Origin: Echinimonas agarilytica
GTDB lineage: Bacteria; Pseudomonadota; Gammaproteobacteria; Enterobacterales; Neiellaceae
Reading direction: 5' to 3'
Length of the DNA stretch: 64,000 nt
Assembly: GCF_023703465.1 (NCBI RefSeq)
Contig: NZ_JAMQGP010000001.1
Coordinates: forward strand, 248,001-312,000
Shown: positions 1 through 10,137 of the stretch, piece by piece
Layout of the letters: the number at the start of each line of letters is the position of its first letter
How positions within the stretch are numbered: the stretch's first letter is position 1
The notes under the pieces: model-generated
What the model was told of the DNA's origin: nothing
The model's input: the letters and a program-made list of their open reading frames with translations, nothing else
The model's database searches: none
Position numbers and translations under genes: made by a program

Positions 1-1
1 T

Positions 2-883
2 GTGTCTGATAACTTGTATCATTCCTCAGAATTCCAACAGCAAGTATTGGTTGTGAGTCAGAGTCCTACGGATTTCAGCCCGGAACAATTGTCGCAATAC
101 AGTGCTAATCAAGTCGTTGCCATAGAGCTTGGTGTTTATCAGGCATTACAAAAACTGCGACGCAAAGCGAATGAGTTAACGTTATTAGAGCAGGCATGGG
201 CTACAAGTTGGTCTTCGTATCCGATCAGTTCTGATGCGCTTGATATTGCCTCTGCAGCGGCACGCTTGTTGAGTGATTATGAAGATAATATTCCTCAATA
301 TACCCTCGCGCAGTGGTTAAGCTCGGCTGAGAACAGAGCACATTTAATGTTTGTGCTTCAGCGCATCGATCGTCAAGCGCAATGTGATTGGGCCAGAGAG
401 TTTCACCTGCGCCCCGATTTAAAAGCTAAAGCACCTGCCGAATTACTGGTTGATGTTGCGCTTAATTGTCGAGATTCGAAGCTCATGATGGCTGCCATTG
501 ACCGTGGTGAATATGATGTGGTGGCGGATGCTTTTGGTCGCGTCATTGTTGAGTTCGATTCGCAGGATAGTTTGACCTTACTCAGCCATGCGGCTCAAAC
601 TCCTGTGCTTACGGTGATTGTGATGCCCATTTTGGGGCAAACTTATGGCTTTATGCCAGAAGTGCAGCAGCTGATGATGGATAGTTTACACAATGACCGT
701 TTAGCGCCATCGGGGGCATCGGCATTGGCTCGGTTTGGTACACAACAAACGCTGGCTCGCGTGCTACAAAAAGTAGACCGTGGTGAACTAAACGAAAATG
801 CGGCTCAGTTTGCTCGACTCGCTGTACAGCGGAGCCCTTATACGCCCGAACAATTATTAGCATTGAACCGCGCCGAACCATAA
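2..883 (+). CDS. Uncharacterised helical protein, possibly 5'-truncated
   Basis: I do not recognise this 293-residue protein. It is rich in Leu, Ala and Gln, with many short amphipathic helices and no membrane segment, signal peptide or catalytic motif that I can see. The pattern resembles a helical-repeat scaffold of the HEAT or ARM type, which is inference only. The frame opens with GTG at the window edge, so the true start may lie upstream. It ends about 70 nt before ubiD on the same strand, and an AT-rich -10-like element lies in that gap, so the two may be transcribed separately. Confidence 0.6.
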   Translation: MSDNLYHSSEFQQQVLVVSQSPTDFSPEQLSQYSANQVVAIELGVYQALQKLRRKANELTLLEQAWATSWSSYPISSDALDIASAAARLLSDYEDNIPQYTLAQWLSSAENRAHLMFVLQRIDRQAQCDWAREFHLRPDLKAKAPAELLVDVALNCRDSKLMMAAIDRGEYDVVADAFGRVIVEFDSQDSLTLLSHAAQTPVLTVIVMPILGQTYGFMPEVQQLMMDSLHNDRLAPSGASALARFGTQQTLARVLQKVDRGELNENAAQFARLAVQRSPYTPEQLLALNRAEP

Positions 884-916
884 TGCGTTAGAATACGCTT
901 TCACCCATGGCTATTT

Positions 917-922
917 TATAAT
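917..922 (+). promoter_or_regulatory. Candidate -10 element upstream of ubiD
   Basis: A perfect TATAAT lies about 30 nt before the ubiD start codon, in the only gap between the first gene and ubiD. No good -35 hexamer is found at 16-18 bp, so the promoter call is weak. Confidence 0.3.
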
Positions 923-951
923 GCCAGCAACGCTCAGATACCCACTTCATT

Positions 952-2433
952 ATGAAATACAAAGATCTGCGAGACTTTATTGATCAGTTAGAAGCACTTG
1001 GCGAGCTCAAGCGCATTACTTTTCCTGTCGACCCGAACTTGGAAATGACTGAAATTGCTGACCGAACCCTTCGTGCGGGCGGTCCAGCATTACTCTTTGA
1101 AAACCCCAAAGGACACAGCATTCCTGTGCTCGCAAACTTGTTCGGTACGCCGAAGCGAGTGGCATTGGGCATGGGGCAGTCAGAGGTGAGTGCGCTGAAA
1201 GATGTGGGTAAATTACTCGCATCGCTAAAAGAACCAGAGCCGCCCAAAGGTTTTAAAGACGCATTGCAAAAATTGCCCATGTACAAGCAAGTGTTGAATA
1301 TGCCGACCAAAGTGTTGGGTAAAGCGCCTTGTCAGCATGTGGTGATTGAAGGGGATGATGTCGATTTGACCCAGTTACCCATTCAAACTTGTTGGCCCGG
1401 AGACGTCGCCCCTCTAGTGACGTGGGGGCTGACGATTACCCGTGGCCCCAATGCTAAGCGCCAGAACTTGGGTATTTATCGTCAACAGTTGCTGGGTAAA
1501 AATAAGCTCATCATGCGCTGGTTATCGCATCGAGGCGGCGCATTGGATTTTCGCGATTGGCAGCAATCCAATCCGGGCGAACCTTTCCCCGTGTCGGTGG
1601 CACTGGGCGCTGATCCTGCTACTATTTTGGGTGCAGTGACGCCGGTTCCCGATACGATGTCTGAATATGCTTTTGCTGGCTTGTTGCGGGGCAATAAGAC
1701 CGAAACAGTGCGTTGTATAGGCAATGATTTAGAAGTGCCGGCAAGCGCAGAAATTGTGCTTGAGGGGGTACTCGAACCCGGAGAAATGGCTCCCGAAGGG
1801 CCTTATGGTGATCATACCGGTTACTATAACGAGGTTGAAAGCTTTCCTGTGTTTACCGTGCAACGTATTACGCACCGCAAAGACCCTATCTATCACAGCA
1901 CCTACACCGGTCGTCCGCCGGATGAGCCTGCCGTATTAGGGGTCGCTTTGAATGAAGTTTTCGTGCCTATTTTGCAAAAACAATATCCAGAAATTGTCGA
2001 CTTTTACTTGCCGCCAGAAGGCTGTTCATATCGGCTCGCAATTGTAACGATACGGAAGCAGTATCCGGGGCATGCGAAGCGTGTCATGATGGGAGTGTGG
2101 TCGTTCTTACGTCAGTTTATGTACACGAAATTTGTTATCGTATGTGATGAAGATATTGATGCACGCAATTGGCAAGATGTTATTTGGGCAATGACCACCC
2201 GAATGGATCCTATGAGAGATACTACTTTCGTTGATAATACGCCCATTGATTACTTAGATTTTGCATCGCCCGTTGCGGGGCTTGGCTCCAAAATGGGAAT
2301 GGATGCGACGAATAAGTGGCAAGGCGAAACAGACCGAGAATGGGGCGTTCCGATTGAAATGACGCAAGATGTAAAAACGCGTGTTGACGACATTTGGGAT
2401 GAGCTCGGTATCGACCTTGAGCCACCACAATAA
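952..2433 (+). CDS. ubiD: 4-hydroxy-3-polyprenylbenzoate decarboxylase UbiD
   Basis: UbiD removes the carboxyl group of 4-hydroxy-3-polyprenylbenzoate in ubiquinone synthesis, using the prenylated FMN made by UbiX. The 493-residue length is normal for the family (about 490-500). Conserved blocks are clear: the N-terminal KYKDLRDFI, an [10 protein letters not shown] segment near residues 238-247, and [10 protein letters not shown] at 283-292, which belongs to the prFMN/metal site region. It is followed 17 nt later by fre, the same arrangement as in E. coli, where the two genes are neighbours. The ATG start at 952 gives the family N-terminus. Confidence 0.97.
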   Translation: MKYKDLRDFIDQLEALGELKRITFPVDPNLEMTEIADRTLRAGGPALLFENPKGHSIPVLANLFGTPKRVALGMGQSEVSALKDVGKLLASLKEPEPPKGFKDALQKLPMYKQVLNMPTKVLGKAPCQHVVIEGDDVDLTQLPIQTCWPGDVAPLVTWGLTITRGPNAKRQNLGIYRQQLLGKNKLIMRWLSHRGGALDFRDWQQSNPGEPFPVSVALGADPATILGAVTPVPDTMSEYAFAGLLRGNKTETVRCIGNDLEVPASAEIVLEGVLEPGEMAPEGPYGDHTGYYNEVESFPVFTVQRITHRKDPIYHSTYTGRPPDEPAVLGVALNEVFVPILQKQYPEIVDFYLPPEGCSYRLAIVTIRKQYPGHAKRVMMGVWSFLRQFMYTKFVIVCDEDIDARNWQDVIWAMTTRMDPMRDTTFVDNTPIDYLDFASPVAGLGSKMGMDATNKWQGETDREWGVPIEMTQDVKTRVDDIWDELGIDLEPPQ

Positions 2434-2450
2434 TAAGAGTTGGAGTAGTT

Positions 2451-3149
2451 ATGAATAAGGTGCAATGCACCGTGCGCCGGATTGAGGCGCTCACACCTTT
2501 TGTCCATCGGGTGATTTTAGCGCCTGTGCAACAGATTGATTATCTGCCGGGCCAGTATTTAATGTTGCATCTGAGCGATGATGATCAGCGTCCGTTCTCA
2601 ATTGCCAGCCCGCAAGGTGCAAAGGAAATTGAATTGCACATCGGTGTTGGTCGTGAAGATAGCTACGCTGGGCAGGCCATGGCGCACTTGAAAGCTACAC
2701 AAGAGGTGACTATTTCATTGCCCGGTGGCGATGCCTATTGGCACCCTGAACGTCATGAGTCGACCATCTTGATGGCCGGTGGCACTGGCTTTTCGTATGT
2801 ACATTCAATCTTGCTCAGCATGATAAATGTGCCACGAAAGTTACCTATTCATGTGTACTGGGGCGTTCGCAAAGAAGCTGATTTGTATGATTTTCCGCGT
2901 TTAAAGCATCTCGCTGATACTCACGATTGGTTAAATGTTCATGCCGTAGTTGAAGAACCAAGCGCAGGCTGGACGGGCATGAAGGGCAAAGTGCATGAAG
3001 CGGTGCTGACCGACTTTGAAGATATGTCGGGCCACGACTTGTACATGGCCGGGCGCTTTGAAATGGTTGGGATTGCGCGAGATGCATTCTTAACGCGCGG
3101 GATGCCGAGAGAGCGCATGTTCTCTGATGCATTTGCGTTTATTGATTAG
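2451..3149 (+). CDS. fre: NAD(P)H-flavin reductase Fre
   Basis: This cytosolic enzyme reduces free FMN or FAD with NAD(P)H and supplies reduced flavin to acceptors such as ferric iron and, in UbiX/UbiD chemistry, possibly the prFMN pathway. The protein has 232 residues, as in the family. It shows the flavin-binding RPFSIAS at residues 47-53 and the nucleotide-binding AGGTGFSYVHSI near 109-120, so it belongs to the ferredoxin-reductase fold. It sits 17 nt after ubiD, with a likely shared transcript. A hairpin at 3165-3182 lies just after its stop. Confidence 0.95.
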   Translation: MNKVQCTVRRIEALTPFVHRVILAPVQQIDYLPGQYLMLHLSDDDQRPFSIASPQGAKEIELHIGVGREDSYAGQAMAHLKATQEVTISLPGGDAYWHPERHESTILMAGGTGFSYVHSILLSMINVPRKLPIHVYWGVRKEADLYDFPRLKHLADTHDWLNVHAVVEEPSAGWTGMKGKVHEAVLTDFEDMSGHDLYMAGRFEMVGIARDAFLTRGMPRERMFSDAFAFID

Positions 3150-3164
3150 CCTCAGATACTAAAG

Positions 3165-3182
3165 CGCCGGTTTAAGCCGGCG
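3165..3182. terminator. Stem-loop between convergent fre and hemY
   Basis: A perfect 6-bp GC stem (CGCCGG/CCGGCG) with a 6-nt loop separates the convergent fre and hemY and overlaps the hemY stop codon. A T-rich stretch follows about 10 nt later on the + strand. It could act in both directions, but neither U-tract is strong. Confidence 0.4.
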
Positions 3183-4341
3183 TAGTTACGGCCTTTTTAT
3201 ACACTTCTAACGCACTACTGTAATTTCCACTTTGTTCCAAAGCATGTGCCAGCGCCAAATGATCGCGTTGATGTGATTCCAAGCGAATGGCTTGCTTAAG
3301 GTAGTCTGCGGCTTCTGCAAAATGTTTGGCGTGCAGTGCCGTCATACCAATAAATGCCGCTCGTTCCGAGCTTTCTTTTAATCGCAGCTTTTTCACCGCC
3401 AATAACTTTTCTTCTTGCTCAACAACCGGTAGCTGATACCACTCATCAAGCAACGCCTGATGTGGTGTTTTACATAGTAATGCGTAGACCAACTCTGACG
3501 CCTGCGGGCTTGCACCGTGGTGACGCAAGGTGAGACTAAACTGGCTTAATATCTCAGGGTTTTGCTGCACTTCTTTTGGCAATGAATGCCAATAATTCAG
3601 CGTGCTTTCAACTCCTTTATGATGGGCCATGTGGTCGAGATATTGACTCTGTGCTTGCGTGGCTTGCTGGTCTAGTGTTTCATGGGGTGTCGCAGAGTAT
3701 TTTCGAAGAGCCGGCAGTATATCAAGCCATTCAGCCCACATCTCGAGTTGTAGGTATAAACGCGAAACTTGGTTGAGCAGAGCCACATTTTTAGGGTGGC
3801 GCTTGCGCCACTGCTCCAATACCGTCAGGGCTGATTGGCGGCTGTCAGCATCGTGAGCTAATCGAGCTTTTGTCATAGCCACGGCTAACGACGTTTGCGC
3901 CGCATCTCCTACGTGTTCAAAGTATTGCTCACTCCGTTTACTGTGACCCAATTGCTTTGCCGCTTCAGCTGCAACTAGATAGTTTAAAGCAGGAGTGTGG
4001 CTGTATGGAGCACTGCGGGATAATAGCTTTTCGGCGTTGCGCCAATCTTGAGCCGCAACGGCTAACAAACCATCCGATGTTTGTTGTAAGGCTTTTGTTT
4101 TCTTGCGGTGGCTTAACCACAAAAATGACTGATTGGTGATGCGAAGAACTTTCTTGATAGTCCACTCAACCAGTAAAAAGCCAATAAATAAGATGATCAT
4201 TGAAATGACAAAGCTCACGACCGTCATTTCTATGGTCAAATCGCCCATGGCGATCAGCACATAACCTTTATTGCCACTTGCTATCGGGCCGAAAATAACC
4301 GCCAGCGCAGCAATCACCAAGATAATGATGATCCGAATCAT
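3172..4341 (-). CDS. hemY: HemY, TPR-containing heme biosynthesis protein
   Basis: This 389-residue inner-membrane protein belongs to the gammaproteobacterial HemY family, which is distinct from the oxidase also called HemY in Gram-positives. Two N-terminal hydrophobic segments (about 1-22 and 40-65) precede a long helical region with TPR-like repeats near residues 300-385. It is the last gene of a hemC-D-X-Y operon, and its ATG overlaps the hemX stop as ATGA, so translation is probably coupled. Its precise role is not settled; a scaffold for late heme-pathway enzymes has been suggested. Confidence 0.93.
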   Translation of the reverse strand: MIRIIIILVIAALAVIFGPIASGNKGYVLIAMGDLTIEMTVVSFVISMIILFIGFLLVEWTIKKVLRITNQSFLWLSHRKKTKALQQTSDGLLAVAAQDWRNAEKLLSRSAPYSHTPALNYLVAAEAAKQLGHSKRSEQYFEHVGDAAQTSLAVAMTKARLAHDADSRQSALTVLEQWRKRHPKNVALLNQVSRLYLQLEMWAEWLDILPALRKYSATPHETLDQQATQAQSQYLDHMAHHKGVESTLNYWHSLPKEVQQNPEILSQFSLTLRHHGASPQASELVYALLCKTPHQALLDEWYQLPVVEQEEKLLAVKKLRLKESSERAAFIGMTALHAKHFAEAADYLKQAIRLESHQRDHLALAHALEQSGNYSSALEVYKKAVTTPA

Positions 4342-5723
4342 ACGCTTGGCTCCTCTGTCGATAAGGGCTCTTCAGCATCGGTATCATGACTCGCGTCTTG
4401 CTCCAATTCTACTTGCGGTTGCGGCGCATCAGATTGGGGGGCATTGGCAGGTGCAGGGGCCGTGATTTCAGGTTCTGGCTCCGCAGACTCACTCCCAGGT
4501 GCTGTGCTTTCGGTTGGAGTCGATGCTTTGACGTTGCGTTCATTCAGTACACCACTAATTTGTCGGCGGCTGCTGAGATCTTGTGGCAACTCGATTTGAA
4601 CCGGCGCAATGGCAAGTTCAGCCAGAGCTTCTCGGACATAAGAAACGGTGCTGCTACTGTTATCGAAATATTGACTAATCCACTGATCAGCTTGAGTGAG
4701 AGAGCTGCGATAAATCATGGGCTGTGAGCGCATCGCAGCGAGCTGGGCCTGCTGTAACGACAAGCGGATATTCGCCGCTAAGTACCAGCGTTGGTCGGGG
4801 GCAAGTAAAGGCTTGGCGTCGTCTGAGCGACGACTCACGGAAATAAAACCATCGATAAACGAATGCCATGTGTGCATTAAGTTGCTGCGCCAATCCGAGG
4901 GATCATCGGTTATCACCTCTTTTTTCTCGGTCACAATAGACTCAGGAATGACGCGCGTATTAATTGGCAAACTGTCGATTTGGCTAATCAGGCCATCAAT
5001 CATTAATGCGATGCCATTAATATCAACCAGAGGTAGCGCGCGAAGCATGGCAATATCTTCGTTTAAACTGCGCCGCAGTGGGGTGAGGCTAGCATCGTGT
5101 AATTCGGACACGCGTAAATCGGCACTTTTAAGCAGTGCGATTGCGCTATTCACATCGCGCTCAATCCATAATTTACGGGTTGACAGTCGAATTAAGTAAT
5201 CAACTTCCGCCAATACCCACTCGCTGGAATTGCGGCCATCAAACTGCTGAAGGCGCTGTTGAATCCGTTGCTGAGTGAATAATGCATCAGTGACTTGACC
5301 TTGTAGAACTTGGTACGTTTTTTCTTGCGAAGCACTTGACTGCTGAATGGCATTAAAGGCTTGCAACGTTTCTTGTTGGCGCGCTTTCATGTCAGTTTGG
5401 AAGTCGGACGCGGCTTTAAGTTGTTTTTCCCATTCGGGCCAAATAATAGTGATGGCAGATAGCGACAAAATCAGTAACGCAATGGTAATAATACTCAACA
5501 CTAACGCGGTATTCGCTTTGCCATTGGACGGTTTAATAGCCTTAGGTGATGAGCCATCTGAGGCTTCGGCTGAATCTTTGGTTTGCGCCGTTTTTGCCTG
5601 GGTTCGCTTGGATTTTGTTTTGGGCGGCTCTGACGGTGTAGCATCCGTTTCGATGACAACCGGCGAAGTGGTGTCAGCTGGGTCCTGTGAGGCCTGAGAT
5701 GCTGTGTCCTTGGTGTCGCTCAT
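4338..5723 (-). CDS. hemX: HemX, membrane-anchored heme operon protein
   Basis: HemX is a 461-residue inner-membrane protein. It has an acidic, low-complexity cytoplasmic N-terminus (about 1-70), one transmembrane helix near 72-95, a coiled-coil-like periplasmic segment (about 100-160) and a conserved helical body. The C-terminal 80 residues are rich in Pro, Glu and Ala and look disordered. The family is often named uroporphyrinogen-III C-methyltransferase, but there is no SAM-methyltransferase motif here, so I do not assign an enzyme activity. It lies between hemD (7-nt gap) and hemY (4-nt overlap). Confidence 0.92.
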   Translation of the reverse strand: MSDTKDTASQASQDPADTTSPVVIETDATPSEPPKTKSKRTQAKTAQTKDSAEASDGSSPKAIKPSNGKANTALVLSIITIALLILSLSAITIIWPEWEKQLKAASDFQTDMKARQQETLQAFNAIQQSSASQEKTYQVLQGQVTDALFTQQRIQQRLQQFDGRNSSEWVLAEVDYLIRLSTRKLWIERDVNSAIALLKSADLRVSELHDASLTPLRRSLNEDIAMLRALPLVDINGIALMIDGLISQIDSLPINTRVIPESIVTEKKEVITDDPSDWRSNLMHTWHSFIDGFISVSRRSDDAKPLLAPDQRWYLAANIRLSLQQAQLAAMRSQPMIYRSSLTQADQWISQYFDNSSSTVSYVREALAELAIAPVQIELPQDLSSRRQISGVLNERNVKASTPTESTAPGSESAEPEPEITAPAPANAPQSDAPQPQVELEQDASHDTDAEEPLSTEEPSV

Positions 5724-5730
5724 CGTGGTG

Positions 5731-6465
5731 TTAACCTTTCTCTAATTGTACTGTAACGGCTTCAAACAATGCTGCGTTGCTGGCACCTGAACTTAATTGC
5801 GTGATCTTAAAACCAAGTCGTTGAGCATGCACGATAATTCGTTCACTGACCGTGATCAATTGCCTTGAGTATAGCCAAACTAACTGATCTTTCGGACACA
5901 ATTCGTGAAGCCGTACCAATTGTTCGGCACTTGTGATCACGACTTGCTCAACATTGGCTTGTTGCCAAGCGTTGAATTGCGATTGTGCGTCAAAAGGCAC
6001 CGCCTGCCGTTGATAACACTCACAATAATGCACGTTGGCTTGGCGCTCAATCAAGTGCTCGTATAGCAATTCTCGTCCCGATTGACCTCTTAAAATCACT
6101 ATGTTTGAGTGCTTTACCGATTGCAGTTGAGGTAATTCTAATAAGCCTTCAGAGCGGTTGTCGGTGGGAGTATGCACGTGTTGAACGCCTTGTTTCTGCC
6201 ACGCTTTTTGGGTGGCATACCCAACGGCGAAGTACTGTTTGTTCGGCGGCCAGAAGGAAATGCTTTGAGCGGCGAATGCAATGGCATGTTTGCTAACGGC
6301 AATGACGATGTCAGCGCTGGCAAGGTGCGTCGACAATTGTTGAAGTTGGCGCCCGGCCTGCATGTAAAAAAGAGGCTGCACGAAGCTTTTCAGGCCTTTT
6401 GCTGCGAGTTGTTGTTGCAGCGCTAGGCCATCGGGGTTTGGGCGTGTGATAAGCACACTCCCCAT
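5731..6465 (-). CDS. hemD: Uroporphyrinogen-III synthase
   Basis: HemD closes and inverts ring D of hydroxymethylbilane to give uroporphyrinogen III, the branch point to heme, siroheme and cobalamin. The protein is 244 residues, the usual length. The N-terminal VLITRPNPDG and the HemD-type ITSAEQL segment (about residues 177-183) support the call, although this family is poorly conserved. The gap to hemC is 2 nt, which points to translational coupling within the hemCDXY operon. Confidence 0.93.
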   Translation of the reverse strand: MGSVLITRPNPDGLALQQQLAAKGLKSFVQPLFYMQAGRQLQQLSTHLASADIVIAVSKHAIAFAAQSISFWPPNKQYFAVGYATQKAWQKQGVQHVHTPTDNRSEGLLELPQLQSVKHSNIVILRGQSGRELLYEHLIERQANVHYCECYQRQAVPFDAQSQFNAWQQANVEQVVITSAEQLVRLHELCPKDQLVWLYSRQLITVSERIIVHAQRLGFKITQLSSGASNAALFEAVTVQLEKG

Positions 6466-6467
6466 AT

Positions 6468-7391
6468 TTATCGCTCGCCGAGTGCTTGAAGCAAGGGAAC
6501 AGCTCCCAGCTTAATGAGCGATTCTGCGACTTTGACTCCCAACGCTTCTGGGGCATCGTTTGGGCCTGAATGCACAGCGCGCAAGATTGTTGCACCATCG
6601 GTACTGCCCACTAATCCAGTCAGAGTAATTCCTCTGTTTGTGAGTGCCGCTTGGCCTGCAATCGGCACTTGGCAGCCGCCTTCTAAGTGGCGGTTCATGG
6701 CGCGCTCGGCACGAACACACACAGCAGTTTCTTCGCAATGCAACGGCGCTAATAAGGCTTTTGTGGCTTGGTCGTCTTCGCGTGTTTCAATGCCCACAGC
6801 ACCTTGCCCTGCGGCAGGCAATGACAAACTATGGGGCAAACGTTGCGCGATGCGCTCAGCCAGCTCTAAACGAATCAAGCCGGCACTGGCAAGAATAATG
6901 GCATCGTATTCACCAGCATCGAGTTTGCCGAGACGTGTTCCTACATTGCCGCGTAAATCTTTAATCACTAAATCGGGACGAACGGCGCGCAGTTGGCACT
7001 GGCGGCGTAAGCTGGAAGTACCGACCACACTGCCGAGTGGCAATTCGCTCAGGCTTTGAAAGGTATTGCTGACAAATGCATCAGAGCTATCTTCGCGCGG
7101 ACAAATAATGGGTAACGCGAAACCCTCCGGCAACTCCATCGGAACGTCCTTCATGGAATGCACTGCAATATCGGCTTCGCCGTTGAGCATGGCGACTTCA
7201 AGCTCTTTGATAAACAGCCCTTTACCCCCAATCTTAGCCAGCGGAGTGTCTAATATTTTATCGCCCTGAGTTTCGATTTTAACGAGCTCAACGTGAAGGT
7301 TGGGGTGAAAGCGTAACAACTGAGCTGTCACGTATTCGGCTTGCCAGAGCGCAAGGGGACTTTTACGTGTCGCAATACGGATTGTGGACAT
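6468..7391 (-). CDS. hemC: Hydroxymethylbilane synthase (porphobilinogen deaminase)
   Basis: HemC polymerises four porphobilinogen molecules to hydroxymethylbilane. I start it at the ATG at 7391 (307 residues), because GGAAG sits 5 nt upstream and [17 protein letters not shown] is the family N-terminus. A longer TTG-initiated frame adds only four residues. The dipyrromethane-binding Cys is Cys240 in [10 protein letters not shown], matching E. coli Cys242, and the acidic pocket segment HSMKDVP is present. It is the first gene of hemCDXY and is divergent from cyaA, as in E. coli. Confidence 0.96.
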   Translation of the reverse strand: MSTIRIATRKSPLALWQAEYVTAQLLRFHPNLHVELVKIETQGDKILDTPLAKIGGKGLFIKELEVAMLNGEADIAVHSMKDVPMELPEGFALPIICPREDSSDAFVSNTFQSLSELPLGSVVGTSSLRRQCQLRAVRPDLVIKDLRGNVGTRLGKLDAGEYDAIILASAGLIRLELAERIAQRLPHSLSLPAAGQGAVGIETREDDQATKALLAPLHCEETAVCVRAERAMNRHLEGGCQVPIAGQAALTNRGITLTGLVGSTDGATILRAVHSGPNDAPEALGVKVAESLIKLGAVPLLQALGER

Positions 7392-7613
7392 GGTGACTTC
7401 CAATTTCTAAATTATCGTCATGCTAACACTAGGATTGATCTAGCCCAAGTCCCTAGCTTCAGTGTTGGTTTACGTGACGCGACAAAACCGTTACCATGAT
7501 CACGTTTTATCTTGAACAATTATTGAACGCTTTTATGTTGTTATCGTGTCGACAGAATTCTATCACCCAACAAACGCTACTTTGCATTCCTATGCTGGCG
7601 GCAATGGACTGAT
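7392..7613. promoter_or_regulatory. Divergent hemC/cyaA promoter region
   Basis: These 222 nt separate the divergent hemC and cyaA and must hold both promoters. I see no convincing CRP site (TGTGA-N6-TCACA), no riboswitch-like structure, and no clear consensus -35/-10 pair. Confidence 0.5.
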
Positions 7614-10115
7614 ATGGACACGAACGGCATTCACATCGACTCCCTGCTCGATAAGCTAAAAAAGCTGAATGATCTTCGTTTGTTGCGCTCTCGCGGTGCG
7701 TTAACTGCTGATGGGTTACGCATTTTTGATCTCATTCCAGGGCTTCTTCATTTCAATCATTCCGCCTTGCCCGGTTATGTGGGCGACAACTGCCCTGCTG
7801 GTATCAATAATTACGCGCCTGACGAACGTGCCAGTCACTTGCTTCAAGAATGGGAACAGTTCAATCAGACCGCAGTCACTGAACAAAAAATATTGGGCGT
7901 GTATTGCATGGGCAGTACAGCGTCATTAGGTCAGTGTTGTGATTCAGATTTAGATATTTGGATCATTTACGATTCAACATTGAATGCGCCAGAGCGCATG
8001 CAATTAGAGCAAAAGTGCCAACGCATTACCGACTGGGCGAGCCGACTCAAAGTTGAAGCTAACTTTTTCTTGGTTGACCCCGAGCAATTTGTTCGTAGCC
8101 GTCAGCAAACCATTAGCAAAGAGAACTGTGGTTCAAGCCAAAACTGGTTGTTACTCGATGAGTTTTATCGAACTTGCACTCGTCTTGCGGGTTGTAACTT
8201 GGTGTGGTTCTTAGTGCCAGTAGCCTGTGAAGATCAATATTCTGAGTACGTGGCTTCGCTATTTGAACAGCACCTTGTGAATCACGAGGAGTGGGTTGAC
8301 TTAGGCGGCATCGCTCGAGTTCCAGCTGAAGAATACTTTGGCGCAGCGCTGTGGCAGTTGTACAAAGGTATTGATTCACCATTCAAGGCGGTTTTAAAAA
8401 CATTGCTGCTGGAGTCTTACTCGCAGGAATATCCGAATACACGCTTGTTGTGTCACGATTTTAAAGATCGTTGGATGACAGGTAGCCAAGACCCATTGGC
8501 GCTAGATAGCTATTGTCTTGTGCTCGACCGCGTGACTCACTATTTGCGTCAGAGCAGTGACTGGGCTCGCTTAGACTTAGCGCGCCGCTGCTTTTACCTC
8601 AAAACATGTATTGCATTGAGCGCACCATCGGATCATTCCAACTGGCAACTTGTGTGCTTGCAGCGGCTGGTGAGCCGCTGGGATTGGCAACCCGAGCAGT
8701 TGGTAGAGCTGGATCGCCGCGAGCACTGGAAAGTAGAACAAGTTAAAACATCTTATCGTGAAGTGCTTGAAGCGCTTATGGTGGGATTCAGAAAACTGAT
8801 TGAATTTGCTCGACGCAATCAAATCAGTGAAGCGATTAACCCAGAAGATATTGGGGTATTGTCGCGTAAGTTGTATGCATCATTTGAAATGACGCCGAGC
8901 AAAATCGAATTAATTAATCCAAATATTGCGCCGAGTTTGTATGAGCCGGTAGTGACATTTGTGGAAGTGCCAGAAGGCCGAAAAATTGCCGCAGGCTGGT
9001 ACCTATATAAGCATCCCCTGCGGGCAAGCAGCATGATAGGTGCCAAAGCACAAAAGCATTGTGATCACCTGTCAAAATTAATTGCTTGGGCGTACTTCAA
9101 TGGCATTGTAAATCCAGGCACAGAAATCCATGTACACAGTCCAAGTTCGAAAGTGTCAGTGGACACTGTGCGTCGGATTGTGCGTGACTTAGCTGCCACT
9201 ATGCCGGTCACATCGCCAGCCACGCGCCAAGAAGAGTTGATTAAACCTTCTGAAATTCGTCAGTTGTTGTTGTTTGTGAATATGTCATCAGGACATGACG
9301 ACGTGCAGCCTGTGGTGAACATCGACGCATCTCAAGACGTATTCAGTATTGGTGAACCGCAAGTGAACTTGGTTCGCAGTATCGATTTACTGTACATCAG
9401 TAGTTGGAATGAGATTCACTCATTTCATTTTGAAGGCAATGAAGCCATTCTCGACTGCATGGTGATGCTCACTTCTAAGATGCACAAGCAAGCAACGATT
9501 CCCATCCGGAGTGATGTGTTTTGCTACAGCAATTTGTTGGATCATGTGGTGGGGCAACAAGTGCGCCGAGTGTTACTTGACTGCATGACTATGCGCCTCG
9601 ATCGCTCGGGAGTGGGCGCCTCGTATCGCCTGTTAACGTTGGCGGGAGAGCGCTATGGTTTGTTCTTTGAGCGACGCACGGTTTATAAACACAAACTTGA
9701 AAACCCTGTCGATTTCTATCGCCACATCTCCAACAATAAAGTAGGTGGTCGAGATATTTTTGATCGCCCTGCGGGACATGTTGATACGCCAGCGATTGTT
9801 GAAAACCACGCCAGTGAAGGTCTTGTGCAGTTCTTTTTTGAACGTTGCAGCGAAGGCTTTAATATTTACGTGGTTGACGAAGAGAACCAAGTGGAATTGT
9901 ATGAGCATTTCAAAGGGGCAAAAGATGAGTTGGTGCAAAGCGTCAATCGCTTTTACTCGTCATCGCGCCAAAAAGAAACCGCTGAAGCGCAAGGTCAAAT
10001 GGTGAATTTCAACCTGCCACAATTCTACGAAATTATTGAACGCAATGGCATGAAGCAAATTCTGCCGTATAGTTCAGGTGCGCAACAAAACGTGAGTCAG
10101 TCGGTTAATTTATAA
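7614..10115 (+). CDS. cyaA: Class I adenylate cyclase
   Basis: CyaA makes cyclic AMP from ATP for CRP-dependent carbon control. The 833-residue protein matches the enterobacterial class I enzyme (848 in E. coli). Its N-terminal catalytic domain carries the nucleotidyltransferase signature: Gly100-Ser101, then Asp112-Leu113-Asp114. The C-terminal regulatory half, thought to respond to the glucose phosphotransferase system, is present. The presence of cyaA and of Spot 42, a cAMP-CRP-controlled sRNA in E. coli, in one window fits a catabolite-repression circuit. A hairpin overlaps its stop codon. Confidence 0.97.
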   Translation: MDTNGIHIDSLLDKLKKLNDLRLLRSRGALTADGLRIFDLIPGLLHFNHSALPGYVGDNCPAGINNYAPDERASHLLQEWEQFNQTAVTEQKILGVYCMGSTASLGQCCDSDLDIWIIYDSTLNAPERMQLEQKCQRITDWASRLKVEANFFLVDPEQFVRSRQQTISKENCGSSQNWLLLDEFYRTCTRLAGCNLVWFLVPVACEDQYSEYVASLFEQHLVNHEEWVDLGGIARVPAEEYFGAALWQLYKGIDSPFKAVLKTLLLESYSQEYPNTRLLCHDFKDRWMTGSQDPLALDSYCLVLDRVTHYLRQSSDWARLDLARRCFYLKTCIALSAPSDHSNWQLVCLQRLVSRWDWQPEQLVELDRREHWKVEQVKTSYREVLEALMVGFRKLIEFARRNQISEAINPEDIGVLSRKLYASFEMTPSKIELINPNIAPSLYEPVVTFVEVPEGRKIAAGWYLYKHPLRASSMIGAKAQKHCDHLSKLIAWAYFNGIVNPGTEIHVHSPSSKVSVDTVRRIVRDLAATMPVTSPATRQEELIKPSEIRQLLLFVNMSSGHDDVQPVVNIDASQDVFSIGEPQVNLVRSIDLLYISSWNEIHSFHFEGNEAILDCMVMLTSKMHKQATIPIRSDVFCYSNLLDHVVGQQVRRVLLDCMTMRLDRSGVGASYRLLTLAGERYGLFFERRTVYKHKLENPVDFYRHISNNKVGGRDIFDRPAGHVDTPAIVENHASEGLVQFFFERCSEGFNIYVVDEENQVELYEHFKGAKDELVQSVNRFYSSSRQKETAEAQGQMVNFNLPQFYEIIERNGMKQILPYSSGAQQNVSQSVNL

Positions 10116-10121
10116 CCGACT
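10099..10121. terminator. Stem-loop at the end of cyaA
   Basis: A perfect 9-bp stem (AGTCGGTTA/TAACCGACT) with a 5-nt loop spans the cyaA stop codon and lies between convergent cyaA and cyaY. Only three T follow, so it may end transcription in either direction, but with modest strength. Confidence 0.45.
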
Positions 10122-10137
10122 TTCAGTTGCTCAGTCT

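Noticed and set aside
4717-5199. 160-codon open frame on the + strand
   Set aside because: It is antisense to hemX, which has a family assignment, an operon position and a normal length. No independent support.
6514-7059. 181-codon open frame on the + strand
   Set aside because: It is antisense to hemC, whose catalytic Cys and motifs are clear.
7392-7613. CRP site controlling cyaA
   Set aside because: No TGTGA-N6-TCACA match with reasonable symmetry is visible.
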